Source: a virus. Taken from it: a DNA stretch of 21,709 nucleotides. Positions 5,886 to 12,590 of this stretch are shown one piece after another. The notes under the pieces were generated by a model. It saw only the letters and a list, made by a program, of their open reading frames with translations. It was not told the origin of the DNA and searched no databases. Position 1 is the first letter of the stretch; each line of letters opens with the position of its first letter. A program made the position numbers and the translations under genes. The DNA lies in IMG/VR virus record IMGVR_UViG_3300046690_000528, positions 1-21,709 of that record, one strand, 5' to 3'.

Positions 5886-7574
5886 ATGCCGTCCATTAAA
5901 CTGAAAACTCTACGATTCGAGCAACCCGCATTCCGTAAGCTTGGCGATATCAAAATTCCATTCGCGGATCGGATGACGATAATCGCCGGTCACAACGGAA
6001 TCGGAAAATCAACCATCTTGGGAATTGTTTCAAACGGCTCCGGATTAAATAATAGCGAATATCAGAGCTATTTTCGCCGAATGTTTGTGGCTAATTTGTA
6101 TGACATAATTCACCTAGATCACGAGAGGGAGTTTCATTCTTACAAATCCGAGCAAAAACCATTGCCGTCGCCTTTTATCGACTATGATATTGATAATGCG
6201 TTGCTGGTAAAACGCAGCGCCGTGACGGAAAGGCGAAGCGAATCCCGTAACGAACAGCAAGTACGGGTTGTGCCGCGTAACGACCCTTACGAGGCCGTGA
6301 CAAGCTCTTCAGGAATTGAGATCGGCAAAGATGCCAAAGTGCCTTTGCCAACTTTGTACTTGGGCATGACCCGGATGCTACCTGTAGGCGAAAGTGAGCC
6401 ACGCTCAGTCACAAATTCCATAGAACAGACGTTCGATGCTAACGACGCTGGATTTATCGAAAAATTTATCGGCAGCGTGATTGGAACAGGATTATCGAGC
6501 AAAGCGTCGGGAAAGATCACTACGCAGTCAATTAAGGGAACTAAAAAGACAACGAAGCACCCGGAATACTCGTATCACACAAAATGCATTTCCCTTGGCC
6601 AAGACAGTCTTAGCGCCATTGCGACGGCACTCGCTTCGTTCAAAAAACTACAGCGCGAATGGAAAGAATATCCCGGCGGTCTTTTGGTTATTGACGAGAT
6701 CGATGCAGGCTTCCATCCGCACGCTCAGCAAAAGCTCGTAAAAGCGCTGTGCAACGCCGCTAGGGGTCTCCAGTTGCAGATTGTGGCGACAACACATTCC
6801 ATGTGCCTAATCGAGGCAGTCCACCCGGAATCGAACCCTGTCGGCAAAGGCGGGAAGCACGTCGACTCAGTTGTGTACCTAACCGACACATCACGCCCGC
6901 GAATCGCCGAAGGATATTCGCTAAACGACATTAGGCGGGATATGAGCTTACTTCCGCCAGAGGTCGCGGCGCGAAGTCAGGTGCCGGTCCTTAAGATCTA
7001 TCTAGAGGATCCGGAAGCGCATTTCTTCTTGGAGCGGCTGCTCACTCGAGCGCTGAAAATGCGAGTGAAACGCGAAGCAGGCGTACGCCTCAAGCCAATC
7101 CCGCTGAGCGTTGGTTGCAATAATCTTCAAAGTTTCCATAAGCACGACCCTTACTTCAACACTGTTCTGATCGTTTTGGATGCCGACGCATCAATCTCCG
7201 GTCCAGCTAGATCGAACAAAAACGTTGTTAAGCTGCCCGGCGGAAAGGATAGAAACGGTCGAGGCCTCTCTCCCGAACGCACGCTGCATGCATTTATTAA
7301 GGTTCTAGCGGATGACAATGACTCGTATCCGATAGCACGTGCAAAGCTCAAAAAACTCAAAGTTAGCAGCGATCAACTTCGAGAGCACTTGATCGACGGA
7401 TACGACACCCTCGGGGGTCGCGAAAACACAAAAGCATGGATGACGGCCCGGCTGACATTCATAGAACAATGGGAGTTGGTCGAGATGTGGCTCGAAGAAC
7501 ACCCTTATTACATCAAGGCGTTCAATGAAGCTTTTTTGGCGGCATCAATCGCAACGGCTAAATTTCTAAGGTAA
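5886..7574 (+). CDS. AAA ATPase fused to a TOPRIM domain (OLD / PARIS-like), probable anti-phage nuclease
   Basis: This is a 562-aa protein from ATG 5886. The frame is open 46 codons further upstream, but that part does not look like protein and includes the candidate promoter. ATPase part: the first strands lead to Walker A GHNGIGKST (residues 35-43). There is a signature-like SLGQDSLSAI, Walker B LLVIDEIDAG with D270/E271, and a switch histidine in ATTHS (H304). TOPRIM part: an acidic IYLEDPEAHFF motif (E374, D375, E377) and a VLDADAS motif (D432, D434), the metal-binding residues of topoisomerase-primase nucleases. This architecture matches the OLD family, which includes the Gabija subunit GajA, and fused AriA-AriB (PARIS) proteins. 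The ATPase would sense invasion and the TOPRIM would cut DNA or RNA. No UvrD-like helicase (GajB) or separate second subunit is next to it, so it would act alone. It is convergent with the SRAP gene, 69 nt from its stop codon. Confidence 0.85.
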   Translation: MPSIKLKTLRFEQPAFRKLGDIKIPFADRMTIIAGHNGIGKSTILGIVSNGSGLNNSEYQSYFRRMFVANLYDIIHLDHEREFHSYKSEQKPLPSPFIDYDIDNALLVKRSAVTERRSESRNEQQVRVVPRNDPYEAVTSSSGIEIGKDAKVPLPTLYLGMTRMLPVGESEPRSVTNSIEQTFDANDAGFIEKFIGSVIGTGLSSKASGKITTQSIKGTKKTTKHPEYSYHTKCISLGQDSLSAIATALASFKKLQREWKEYPGGLLVIDEIDAGFHPHAQQKLVKALCNAARGLQLQIVATTHSMCLIEAVHPESNPVGKGGKHVDSVVYLTDTSRPRIAEGYSLNDIRRDMSLLPPEVAARSQVPVLKIYLEDPEAHFFLERLLTRALKMRVKREAGVRLKPIPLSVGCNNLQSFHKHDPYFNTVLIVLDADASISGPARSNKNVVKLPGGKDRNGRGLSPERTLHAFIKVLADDNDSYPIARAKLKKLKVSSDQLREHLIDGYDTLGGRENTKAWMTARLTFIEQWELVEMWLEEHPYYIKAFNEAFLAASIATAKFLR

Positions 7575-7643
7575 TCAGCTTGGCGTAGCGAGGAAATTCG
7601 GAGCGGCGCCCCTCTTGACCAAAGGCGCGGCTTCGCCAACGAG

Positions 7644-8564
7644 TCATGCAGCCATTTGATTTTCATAGTAAGGCCGCTCACGGTCATCGAGAATGGCGTA
7701 CAACCCCGCCAGGTCGGACGGATCCGGATTGAGCCACGCGTCGATGTTCTCCGGCTTGATCGGGACAATACAGCGATCGTGACCGGCCGCCGCGACTTCT
7801 GGCGGCGGCTCGTCAGTGATCGCAGCAAATGACCATAGATCGGGTTCACCTGGTATCGGCATGCGTGACCACAGACAGGCGACCAGCATTTGTTGCGGCG
7901 GCGTCGGATCGAACTGCAGAACGACGTCTTTTCCGTTTCGGTCAACGTTCTCATAGAAACGATTGACGACCATGATGCCGTGTTTGTAGCCGAACAACTT
8001 CCCCCATACTCGCCGCAGATTGTCTCGCCGGGCGTTGTATGTCCCCGGCTTTTCTCTCTCCATCTGCTCGGTCCAGCCTGGTAGCCGGCAGCGATAACGC
8101 ATTGGAACAACAACGCGGCGGCCGTCCTGAACGATCATCACTGGGGCATACCAGCCAGGATATATCCGCGAGTCAGCATCCTTCAAGGTGGTGCGCTTCA
8201 GGTCAGCTAGCCGGCGCACTGCGGCGTCGATCTTGTCGGACGCAATCCGCTTGCTTTCAGTGGCCGTTTTTGTCGCCTTCGTTTCCAGAATGCGTTCCGC
8301 ATCGGCGAGACGCGTCCGCTGTTTGAAAAGCTCTTGTTCGAGCTTCGTCGCACGCCGCGCATTGTTTTCGGCAATCAACGCCTGGATGCGACGCTCGTCG
8401 TCGGTATGGGCATCCGAAAATGCTGCCTCCATCGCCATAGGGGCTTTCAGTTCCCGGCCGCCGTGTTCCCAGTACAACGCGGCGAACTCCCGGATGCTCA
8501 TGACAGCGCCGAACATCCTGACGTACTTCTTGTAGTCCGCCTCAATCTGAGCCGAATAGCACAT
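7644..8564 (-). CDS. SRAP-domain protein (HMCES/YedK family), abasic-site DNA-protein crosslinker
   Basis: This is a 306-aa protein starting at ATG 8564 behind a perfect GGGAGGT. A longer in-frame ORF to 8702 would hide the catalytic cysteine, so it is rejected. The protein begins MCYSAQ. Cys2 becomes the N-terminus and in this family forms a thiazolidine crosslink with abasic sites in single-stranded DNA. Other family residues are visible: N-A-R around residue 177, the glutamate in RFYEN (about 205), and the histidine in GHDRCIVP (about 262) followed by the conserved AWL (about 276-278). Between the N-terminal strand and the core is a charged, probably helical coiled-coil insertion of about 70 residues (55-124, e.g. 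KLEQELFKQRTRLADAERIL) that compact YedK proteins lack. The role is inferred to be protection or processing of abasic sites in phage or host DNA. It lies downstream of the dam-like gene with a gap of 106 nt and is probably co-transcribed with it. Confidence 0.9.
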   Translation of the reverse strand: MCYSAQIEADYKKYVRMFGAVMSIREFAALYWEHGGRELKAPMAMEAAFSDAHTDDERRIQALIAENNARRATKLEQELFKQRTRLADAERILETKATKTATESKRIASDKIDAAVRRLADLKRTTLKDADSRIYPGWYAPVMIVQDGRRVVVPMRYRCRLPGWTEQMEREKPGTYNARRDNLRRVWGKLFGYKHGIMVVNRFYENVDRNGKDVVLQFDPTPPQQMLVACLWSRMPIPGEPDLWSFAAITDEPPPEVAAAGHDRCIVPIKPENIDAWLNPDPSDLAGLYAILDDRERPYYENQMAA

Positions 8565-8670
8565 GAATACCTCCCGTGGACCCGCCCATGATAATGCTGA
8601 ACGCGAGTTGCAAACGCTGTCTGGACGATGTATCGGGACCCCCTTCCCAGAGCCCCGACCATTCAACAAA

Positions 8671-9462
8671 TTAGAAGAGACCGGCCGGTTGCGCGGCGTC
8701 ATCCCAACTGAAAATTATCACTTCCTTGCGGGCCGCTTCTCTCCCGCCGCCGCCCACGGTGTACTTGATGTCCACCGTCTCAATGTGGAAGCCATCAAAG
8801 GCCTGACGGATCGCCGGGTGATCGTTCAGGCTAATGATCGCTTTGCCTTTCAAAGCACGCAACCCGGCTGCCATGGCGACGTACTCTTCATAGGGAAACG
8901 GAACGCCGTAGCCTTCAGTCTCCCAGTACGGAGGATCGAGATAAAACAGCGTATGGGGTCGATCGTATCGGTCCAAACACGTCTTCCAGTCCAGATGCTC
9001 GACGAACGTGTTGGAGAGGCGCAGGTGCGCCGCTGACAGAGTTTCCTCAAGCCGCAGAAGATTCAGGCCGGGAGGCGATGTGGTTGCCGTCCCGAAGGAT
9101 TGCCCATCCACCTTGGCGCCAAAACAGTTGTGCTGCAGGTAATAGAAGCGTGCCGCACGCTGAATATCGGTGAGGGTTTCCGGGACCGTGTCCTGCAGCC
9201 ATTTGAACACCTGTCGGCTCGTGAGCGCCCATTTGAACTGGCGTACGAACTCCTCGAGGTGGTGCTGCACGACCCGATACAGATTGATCAGGTCCCCGTT
9301 GATATCGTTGATGACTTCGACCGCTGCCGGCGGTCGAAGAAAGTACAGCGCTGCTCCGCCCGCGAACACTTCGACGTAACACTCGTGTTTCGGAAAACGC
9401 GGGATGAGGTGATCGGCCAGTCGACGCTTTCCGCCGATCCAGGGAACGATGGGAGTTGCCAT
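8671..9462 (-). CDS. dam: Phage DNA adenine N6-methyltransferase (D12 class, Dam-like)
   Basis: This is a 263-aa protein. It shows motif X/start PWIGGK (7-12), the AdoMet-binding motif I VEVFAGGAAL (30-39), an acidic INDIN loop (51-55) and the catalytic DPPY (176-179). The order motif X, I, IV is that of alpha-class (D12) adenine methylases such as Dam and DpnM. It transfers a methyl group from AdoMet to adenine in a short DNA target. GATC is the usual target, but it cannot be read from the sequence. No restriction endonuclease is adjacent, so it is probably a solitary methylase that protects phage DNA or affects gene expression. The C-terminal part contains a glycine-rich VGGGGREAARKEVIIF segment typical of phage members. 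It is divergent from the LexA-controlled gene at 9715 across a 252-nt gap and precedes the SRAP gene. Confidence 0.9.
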   Translation of the reverse strand: MATPIVPWIGGKRRLADHLIPRFPKHECYVEVFAGGAALYFLRPPAAVEVINDINGDLINLYRVVQHHLEEFVRQFKWALTSRQVFKWLQDTVPETLTDIQRAARFYYLQHNCFGAKVDGQSFGTATTSPPGLNLLRLEETLSAAHLRLSNTFVEHLDWKTCLDRYDRPHTLFYLDPPYWETEGYGVPFPYEEYVAMAAGLRALKGKAIISLNDHPAIRQAFDGFHIETVDIKYTVGGGGREAARKEVIIFSWDDAAQPAGLF

Positions 9463-9714
9463 AGTTGGAATTGCCTTTTCTTTTTCAGTTAGAATTCGGC
9501 CCGCCTACCGGTAGGTGTCAGGGCCTTGGCTAATTCACTGGCTAGTGCAGTGGAAAGGCGACCGGGAGCATGCGCAAACATGCTTTCGGCCGCCCTGTCT
9601 TTTCCCCGCAGCGGGAGAAAAGTTACTTTGCCGCTGGATGACGGCAAAAATGAGGGCCATGTTGCACCCGATAAAATACTGTATGTTTACACAGTGTTTT
9701 ACCGGAAGCATTCC
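9463..9714. other. Divergent control region between dam-like gene and LexA-box gene
   Basis: The region holds a perfect 12-bp palindrome, CCTACCGGTAGG (9504-9515), upstream of the dam-like gene. It also holds an AGCATG/CATGCT hairpin (9567-9584), an imperfect CTTTTCCCCG/CGGGAGAAAAG hairpin (about 9598-9621) and the LexA box (9677-9696). The palindrome is a candidate operator. A longer ORF extending back from the 9715 gene to 9526 crosses the LexA box and is not accepted. Confidence 0.5.
9677..9696 (+). promoter_or_regulatory. LexA (SOS) box
   Basis: TACTGTATGTTTACACAGTG fits the LexA consensus CTGT-N8-ACAG exactly, with the preferred TA flank on the left. It ends 18 nt before the ATG at 9715, so bound LexA would block transcription or its early elongation. 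The binding pattern is well established for E. coli and for many beta/gammaproteobacteria. Confidence 0.8.
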
Positions 9715-10080
9715 ATGCCAATCGAATTTCAATCACCCACCCTCTCCGAACTAAGGGAGATGTGGGCACAACACACGGACTGGAACATCCGCAGGCTGAT
9801 CCTCGAAATCCAGCACCTGCGTGTTTTCCTGCTAGAGGCCCACGACCTGATCAAGGTCATTGATCAATGCTGGGCGGCTGAGACCGATACCCGCCTTGTC
9901 GCGATCCTGCGGCTCATGGCACTCATTGAGAATGAGCCGAAGCGATTCGGGAAAGTCACCGACCGACCGCGCCCCAAGTTGTCGCCAGCAGAGGAACAAA
10001 AACGGCTGGAAACCTTGCGCGGTCGCCTGGAAGCAGACTTTGGGGAACGGTCTCGCAACCAGACTCTTGATCTTCGGTGA
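9715..10080 (+). CDS. Small SOS-regulated protein, function unknown
   Basis: This is a 121-aa protein from ATG 9715, with a weak CGGAAG ribosome binding site about 7 nt upstream. An in-frame extension to 9526 is rejected because it would translate through the LexA box. The protein starts MPIEFQSPTLSELREMWAQH and is mostly predicted helix. It has a hydrophobic core segment (LRVFLLEAHDLIKVIDQCW) and a charged C-terminal tail (PAEEQKRLETLRGRLEADFG). No membrane segment or catalytic motif is visible. Its control by LexA and its position next to the SRAP and Dam genes suggest a role in the DNA-damage or induction response, such as a modulator of prophage induction, repair or cell division. It could also be a toxin-like arrest factor. 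The family is not recognised. Confidence 0.7.
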   Translation: MPIEFQSPTLSELREMWAQHTDWNIRRLILEIQHLRVFLLEAHDLIKVIDQCWAAETDTRLVAILRLMALIENEPKRFGKVTDRPRPKLSPAEEQKRLETLRGRLEADFGERSRNQTLDLR

Positions 10081-10151
10081 AAGTCATACTGGCCGGCGGC
10101 CGCCCCGATGTTGAAAATCGCGGTTCCGTTCGGGCTGATCCCCTGACGTTT

Positions 10152-10178
10152 CGGCCCATCCATGCGGATGGGCCGCTT
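10152..10178 (+). terminator. Intrinsic terminator-like hairpin between convergent genes
   Basis: CGGCCCATCC (10152-10161), loop ATGC, GGATGGGCCG (10166-10175) form a perfect 10-bp stem followed by CTTTC on the + strand. It sits between the 3' ends of the LexA-box gene and Rz1, 71 nt after the former's stop. The U-tract is short, so termination may be partial. Confidence 0.65.
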
Positions 10179-10179
10179 T

Positions 10180-10491
10180 CTACTGGTCGACCGGATGGGT
10201 CACACAGGCTGTGAGCAACCCTGTCAATTCCGTCTCCCATTTCTCCCGTTGCAAGTGATCCCGCCAGATGCGATCTACGGCCGAACCGTTGGGCGCGGCC
10301 AGCAAATCTGCGTCGGACAGGAACACAGGCAAGGGCGGAACGGAATCGATACACGGCACGGGCACCTGCACCTTCGCCTCGACCGTCTCCGTGTGGACAA
10401 CAGGTGAGATCGGTGCCGGCGGTGTCGAGCCACAACCGGGAATAACAAGCAGCGCGCTACAGAGCGCCGCGCAAACGATCGAATGCCGCAT
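10180..10491 (-). CDS. Rz1-like outer-membrane spanin lipoprotein
   Basis: This is a 103-aa protein starting at ATG 10491. The signal sequence MRHSIVCAALCSALLVIPGC has a lipobox with Cys20 as the acylation site. Two PP/PAP motifs follow at once (GSTPPAPISP), as in Rz1 proteins. The mature part ends with an amphipathic helix (DRIWRDHLQREKWETEL). It overlaps the Rz gene in another frame by 35 nt (10457-10491), the classical Rz/Rz1 arrangement. It would pair with Rz across the periplasm to fuse inner and outer membranes in the last step of lysis. The long same-frame extension to 10827 is an antisense-like Arg-rich translation and is rejected. Confidence 0.85.
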   Translation of the reverse strand: MRHSIVCAALCSALLVIPGCGSTPPAPISPVVHTETVEAKVQVPVPCIDSVPPLPVFLSDADLLAAPNGSAVDRIWRDHLQREKWETELTGLLTACVTHPVDQ

Positions 10492-10879
10492 CGCATGTCT
10501 CCGACTGGTTGGATGGATCCTGAATGCGCTTTGAGAGCGCGTCGATCTGCTGCTGGTAGGCCTGCGCCTGCGTTGCTGCCTTCGCCTTCGCGGCGTTCGC
10601 AGCAACCCTGACCGCACTCGCCTCGGACGCGGCCTGCGCGACCGACGCCGAACACGCCTGCACGCCGGAAGCCGCTTGCGCGAGATCTGCCTGCGACGTC
10701 GCGAGCTGCGATCTAAGCGTGCCGATCCACTGATCGTCCGTCTGCGCTTTCTGCTGTGCCAATGCAAAGTCGGAGCGGACACTGCGCAGCTCGAAGAACT
10801 GCACGGTGCACGCGATCGCAAGCACAACGGCGACGAGGCCCGCGACTACGGCCGAGATACGACTGGTGATTTCCGTCAT
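10457..10879 (-). CDS. Rz-like inner-membrane spanin
   Basis: This is a 140-aa protein starting at ATG 10879 with a GGGGGAAAG ribosome binding site. Residues about 8-28 are a single N-terminal TM (ISAVVAGLVAVVLAIACTVQ). The rest is an Ala/Gln-rich coiled coil typical of i-spanins (AQQKAQTDDQWIGTLRSQLA; the AAKAKAATQAQAYQQQIDAL region), ending ...CDAAFDRLRGAL. Its start overlaps the holin stop by 4 nt and its 3' end contains the start of Rz1 in another frame. This indicates translational coupling within the lysis operon. Confidence 0.85.
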   Translation of the reverse strand: MTEITSRISAVVAGLVAVVLAIACTVQFFELRSVRSDFALAQQKAQTDDQWIGTLRSQLATSQADLAQAASGVQACSASVAQAASEASAVRVAANAAKAKAATQAQAYQQQIDALSKRIQDPSNQSETCDAAFDRLRGAL

Positions 10880-11274
10880 TGTCTTTCCCCCTGAATGCGG
10901 CGAAGGCCGGCATCGACCGCCTGATCCAGCACGCGTTTGCCGCCCCAGCTCGCCAACGTAATCGCGAGCGCGGTCAGCGGCGCAGGCCACCCCCGCCACT
11001 CGCAAAAAAAGAAGGCGGACAGACCTGCGACGATCGATGCGGTGATCACACTGCCGATCTCGATCGCCGCCGAACGCGCCGGCGGATCGCTCGACGCGAA
11101 ACGCTGGAACGTACTGGCCGTGCCGCCGATCAACGCAAGGAACACGGCCAGCACGAGCGACGCGGCCGGAATGCCCGCCAGTCCATCGGCAAGCACCGTC
11201 TCGGTCTGCCGCACCATGGCGTACGCCGCTGCAGCCCACAGCAGCGCGCACCCTCCCCAACCCCACTGAATCAT
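10876..11274 (-). CDS. Phage holin (three-TM)
   Basis: This is a 132-aa protein from ATG 11274. Three hydrophobic segments are seen: about 7-22 (GGCALLWAAAAYAMVR), 38-52 (ASLVLAVFLALIGGT) and about 75-110 (SVITASIVAGLSAFFFCEW, then a Pro-rich turn and LTALAITLASWGG). A basic tail follows (GKRVLDQAVDAGLRRIQGERQ). Size, charge pattern and position next to the endolysin and Rz genes match class-I-like holins, including the LydA/holin_3 type seen in Burkholderia phages. It forms the inner-membrane hole that releases the endolysin, which has no signal sequence. It overlaps both neighbours by 4 nt (ATGA). Confidence 0.75.
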   Translation of the reverse strand: MIQWGWGGCALLWAAAAYAMVRQTETVLADGLAGIPAASLVLAVFLALIGGTASTFQRFASSDPPARSAAIEIGSVITASIVAGLSAFFFCEWRGWPAPLTALAITLASWGGKRVLDQAVDAGLRRIQGERQ

Positions 11275-11675
11275 TCGGCGCACGTTATCCCCCGTTTTGC
11301 CTGCGTTTCCTGATAACCGAGCAGCAGCCCGAACAGCGCCATGCCCACGTAAAAAACCAGTTGTGCCGCGTTGACGAAGTACGCGCTTGCCGCGAATATC
11401 GGCGTCACGTAGCAGGCTGCGGTCGTCGCATAGAGCCAGTGCCGCCGGGTCTGCGCCCAATGAAAGATGTATCTGTCCGGCAACCAGTCATTGATCGCGA
11501 CGTCGGCCGCGACGACCAACGCGAGCACTGCGGTCCCTGTCGTGACGACATACCCCCAGAACCCATCGCGCGTGAGCATCACCGAGGTCGCCGAGCACGG
11601 TGCAGCAAATGCCGACACCGCGATGTAGATCGCCACGTATGCGTAGAGGAGCCGGGCGAAAGCATCGTTTTTCAT
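11271..11675 (-). CDS. Four-TM membrane protein of the lysis cassette (possible second holin or antiholin)
   Basis: This is a 134-aa protein from ATG 11675. It has about four hydrophobic segments: YAYVAIYIAVSAFAA (about 11-25), FWGYVVTTGTAVLALVVAADV (about 39-59), LYATTAACYVTPIFAASAYF (about 81-100) and LVFYVGMALFGLLLGY (about 106-121). It lies between the endolysin and the holin with 4-nt ATGA overlaps on both sides, so it is translated as part of the lysis operon. Two consecutive small membrane proteins in a lysis cassette often form a holin/antiholin pair. Which of the two makes the lethal hole cannot be decided from the sequence. I do not recognise a specific family. Confidence 0.65.
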   Translation of the reverse strand: MKNDAFARLLYAYVAIYIAVSAFAAPCSATSVMLTRDGFWGYVVTTGTAVLALVVAADVAINDWLPDRYIFHWAQTRRHWLYATTAACYVTPIFAASAYFVNAAQLVFYVGMALFGLLLGYQETQAKRGITCAE

Positions 11676-12199
11676 GCGGCGACCCTCATGTGATTCGCGC
11701 CGAGCTGGAACAACGCGCGTTCGGCTTCGCGCCGTTTGACCAGTCCCGCCAGCACGATGCCGCCCGCCTTGTTCCAGCGGGCGAATTCGGCGATAGCGCC
11801 ATCCATATCGCCGGCGTTGAGCTTGCGCAAAAGCGTCGACGTGTCGAAGTTGCCGCTGCCGATGTTGAACACCAGATCGACGAGCGCGTCGTACTCTTCC
11901 TGATTCAAAGCAACTTTGACGTCGCGTTTGACCACCGCCTCCGCACCGCGCACATCGGCACGCAGCCAGTCGACGGCCAGATCCCGCGTGATCACCATGC
12001 CGAGCTTGACGTCCGGGCCTGTATGGCCCCACCCGCCCGTCCACGGCGCACCGCTCAAGGCGAGCAGCTCACCTGGGATCGGCGCACCCTGCAGCGTCTT
12101 CTGCCACAGACCCCGTGATTGCAGTGCTTTCCCGAGCGGCGACGCTGGATCGGGATACGCGAACAGCACCAGCGTCTCCGCGTTCTCCGTGAGCGACAT
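11672..12199 (-). CDS. Phage endolysin, lysozyme-type (GH24)
   Basis: This is a 175-aa protein starting at ATG 12199 (MSLTENAETLVLFAYPDPAS). The catalytic triad of GH24 phage lysozymes is recognisable: Glu8 in ENAETL, Asp17 in AYPDP and Thr54 in PWTGGWGHTG. The spacing between Asp and Thr (about 37 residues) is longer than in T4-like lysozymes because of an inserted helix-rich segment (LGKALQSRGLWQKTLQG). Further GH24 features are the FNIGSGNF segment and the C-terminal LVKRREAERALF. There is no signal peptide or SAR-type TM, so release depends on the holin. A start at 12283 is excluded because its first 28 codons are made of the terminators and leader. It is the first gene of the lysis operon. 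Confidence 0.85.
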   Translation of the reverse strand: MSLTENAETLVLFAYPDPASPLGKALQSRGLWQKTLQGAPIPGELLALSGAPWTGGWGHTGPDVKLGMVITRDLAVDWLRADVRGAEAVVKRDVKVALNQEEYDALVDLVFNIGSGNFDTSTLLRKLNAGDMDGAIAEFARWNKAGGIVLAGLVKRREAERALFQLGANHMRVAA

Positions 12200-12246
12200 G
12201 CCCTGATCGGAATATTTAAGGTTCTCGTTCAAACGATGCCCCCAAG

Positions 12247-12281
12247 AAAAAAGGCCGCGCCGACATGCGGTCGGAGCGGCC
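12247..12281 (-). terminator. Intrinsic terminator (second of a tandem pair)
   Basis: On the minus strand, GGCCGC-T-CCGAC, loop CGCAT, GTCGG-C-GCGGCC is followed by TTTTTT. The stem is 11 pairs with one mismatch. It lies immediately downstream of another terminator and upstream of the endolysin gene. Confidence 0.85.
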
Positions 12282-12283
12282 AT

Positions 12284-12305
12284 AAAAAAACCGCCCGAAG
12301 GCGGT
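12284..12305 (-). terminator. Intrinsic terminator with UUCG tetraloop
   Basis: On the minus strand, ACCGCC-TTCG-GGCGGT is followed by a run of seven T. It is an ideal rho-independent terminator. It ends the transcript of the tail genes, 27 nt after the stop of the small membrane protein gene, just before the second terminator. Confidence 0.9.
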
Positions 12306-12331
12306 CCGCGAAACGTCTTAGAAAAATTCAG

Positions 12332-12577
12332 CTAGCGCGCGAAACAGATCAGTCCAAGCAGCCCACCGGACAGAGTCGCCGCGACATCCCACACGGACAC
12401 GTCTCCGCCCGTCAGGTGGTCAAGCAACTCCTTGGCGATGCCGGCAACGAGCACGGCCGCGATGCCAACCTGCCACGAAATAAAGTGTGCGGCGCCGAAG
12501 ACCAGCACACCAGCGAGCGCGTGCAGGCACTTGTCCTGCGGCACTGTGCGGAGAATCCACTTCTCGATATCTCGCAT
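12332..12577 (-). CDS. Small phage membrane protein with D-K-x-x-H motif
   Basis: This is an 81-aa protein from ATG 12577 with AGGGGAA as a ribosome binding site. An in-frame ORF start at 12637 overlaps the tailspike gene end and lacks such a site. The protein has a short cytoplasmic N-terminus (MRDIEKWILRTVPQDKCLH). Hydrophobic segments follow at about 19-33 (HALAGVLVFGAAHFI), 35-48 (WQVGIAAVLVAGIA) and 64-80 (WDVAATLSGGLLGLICF). The polar residues DKxxH, K-E-L-x-D and S-x-W-D are arranged like those of YfiM/DUF2279 and VanZ-like small membrane proteins. That likeness is by eye. It is the last gene before the double terminator, next to the tailspike, so it may act in lysis control or host-envelope change. 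Function unknown. Confidence 0.65.
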   Translation of the reverse strand: MRDIEKWILRTVPQDKCLHALAGVLVFGAAHFISWQVGIAAVLVAGIAKELLDHLTGGDVSVWDVAATLSGGLLGLICFAR

Positions 12578-12590
12578 GAAATTCCCCTGT

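Noticed and set aside
8565-8702. 46-codon extension of the SRAP gene
   Set aside because: The catalytic Cys must be residue 2, and a perfect GGGAGGT lies before ATG 8564.
9526-9714. 63-codon extension of the LexA-box gene
   Set aside because: It would translate through the LexA box and the hairpins, and the composition differs from the downstream part.
10492-10827. Arg/Ser-rich extension of Rz1
   Set aside because: It is the alternate frame of the Rz coiled-coil gene. The lipoprotein signal at 10491 defines the start.
12200-12283. 28-codon extension of the endolysin
   Set aside because: The first codons consist of terminator stems. GH24 endolysins of this type start close to the catalytic Glu.
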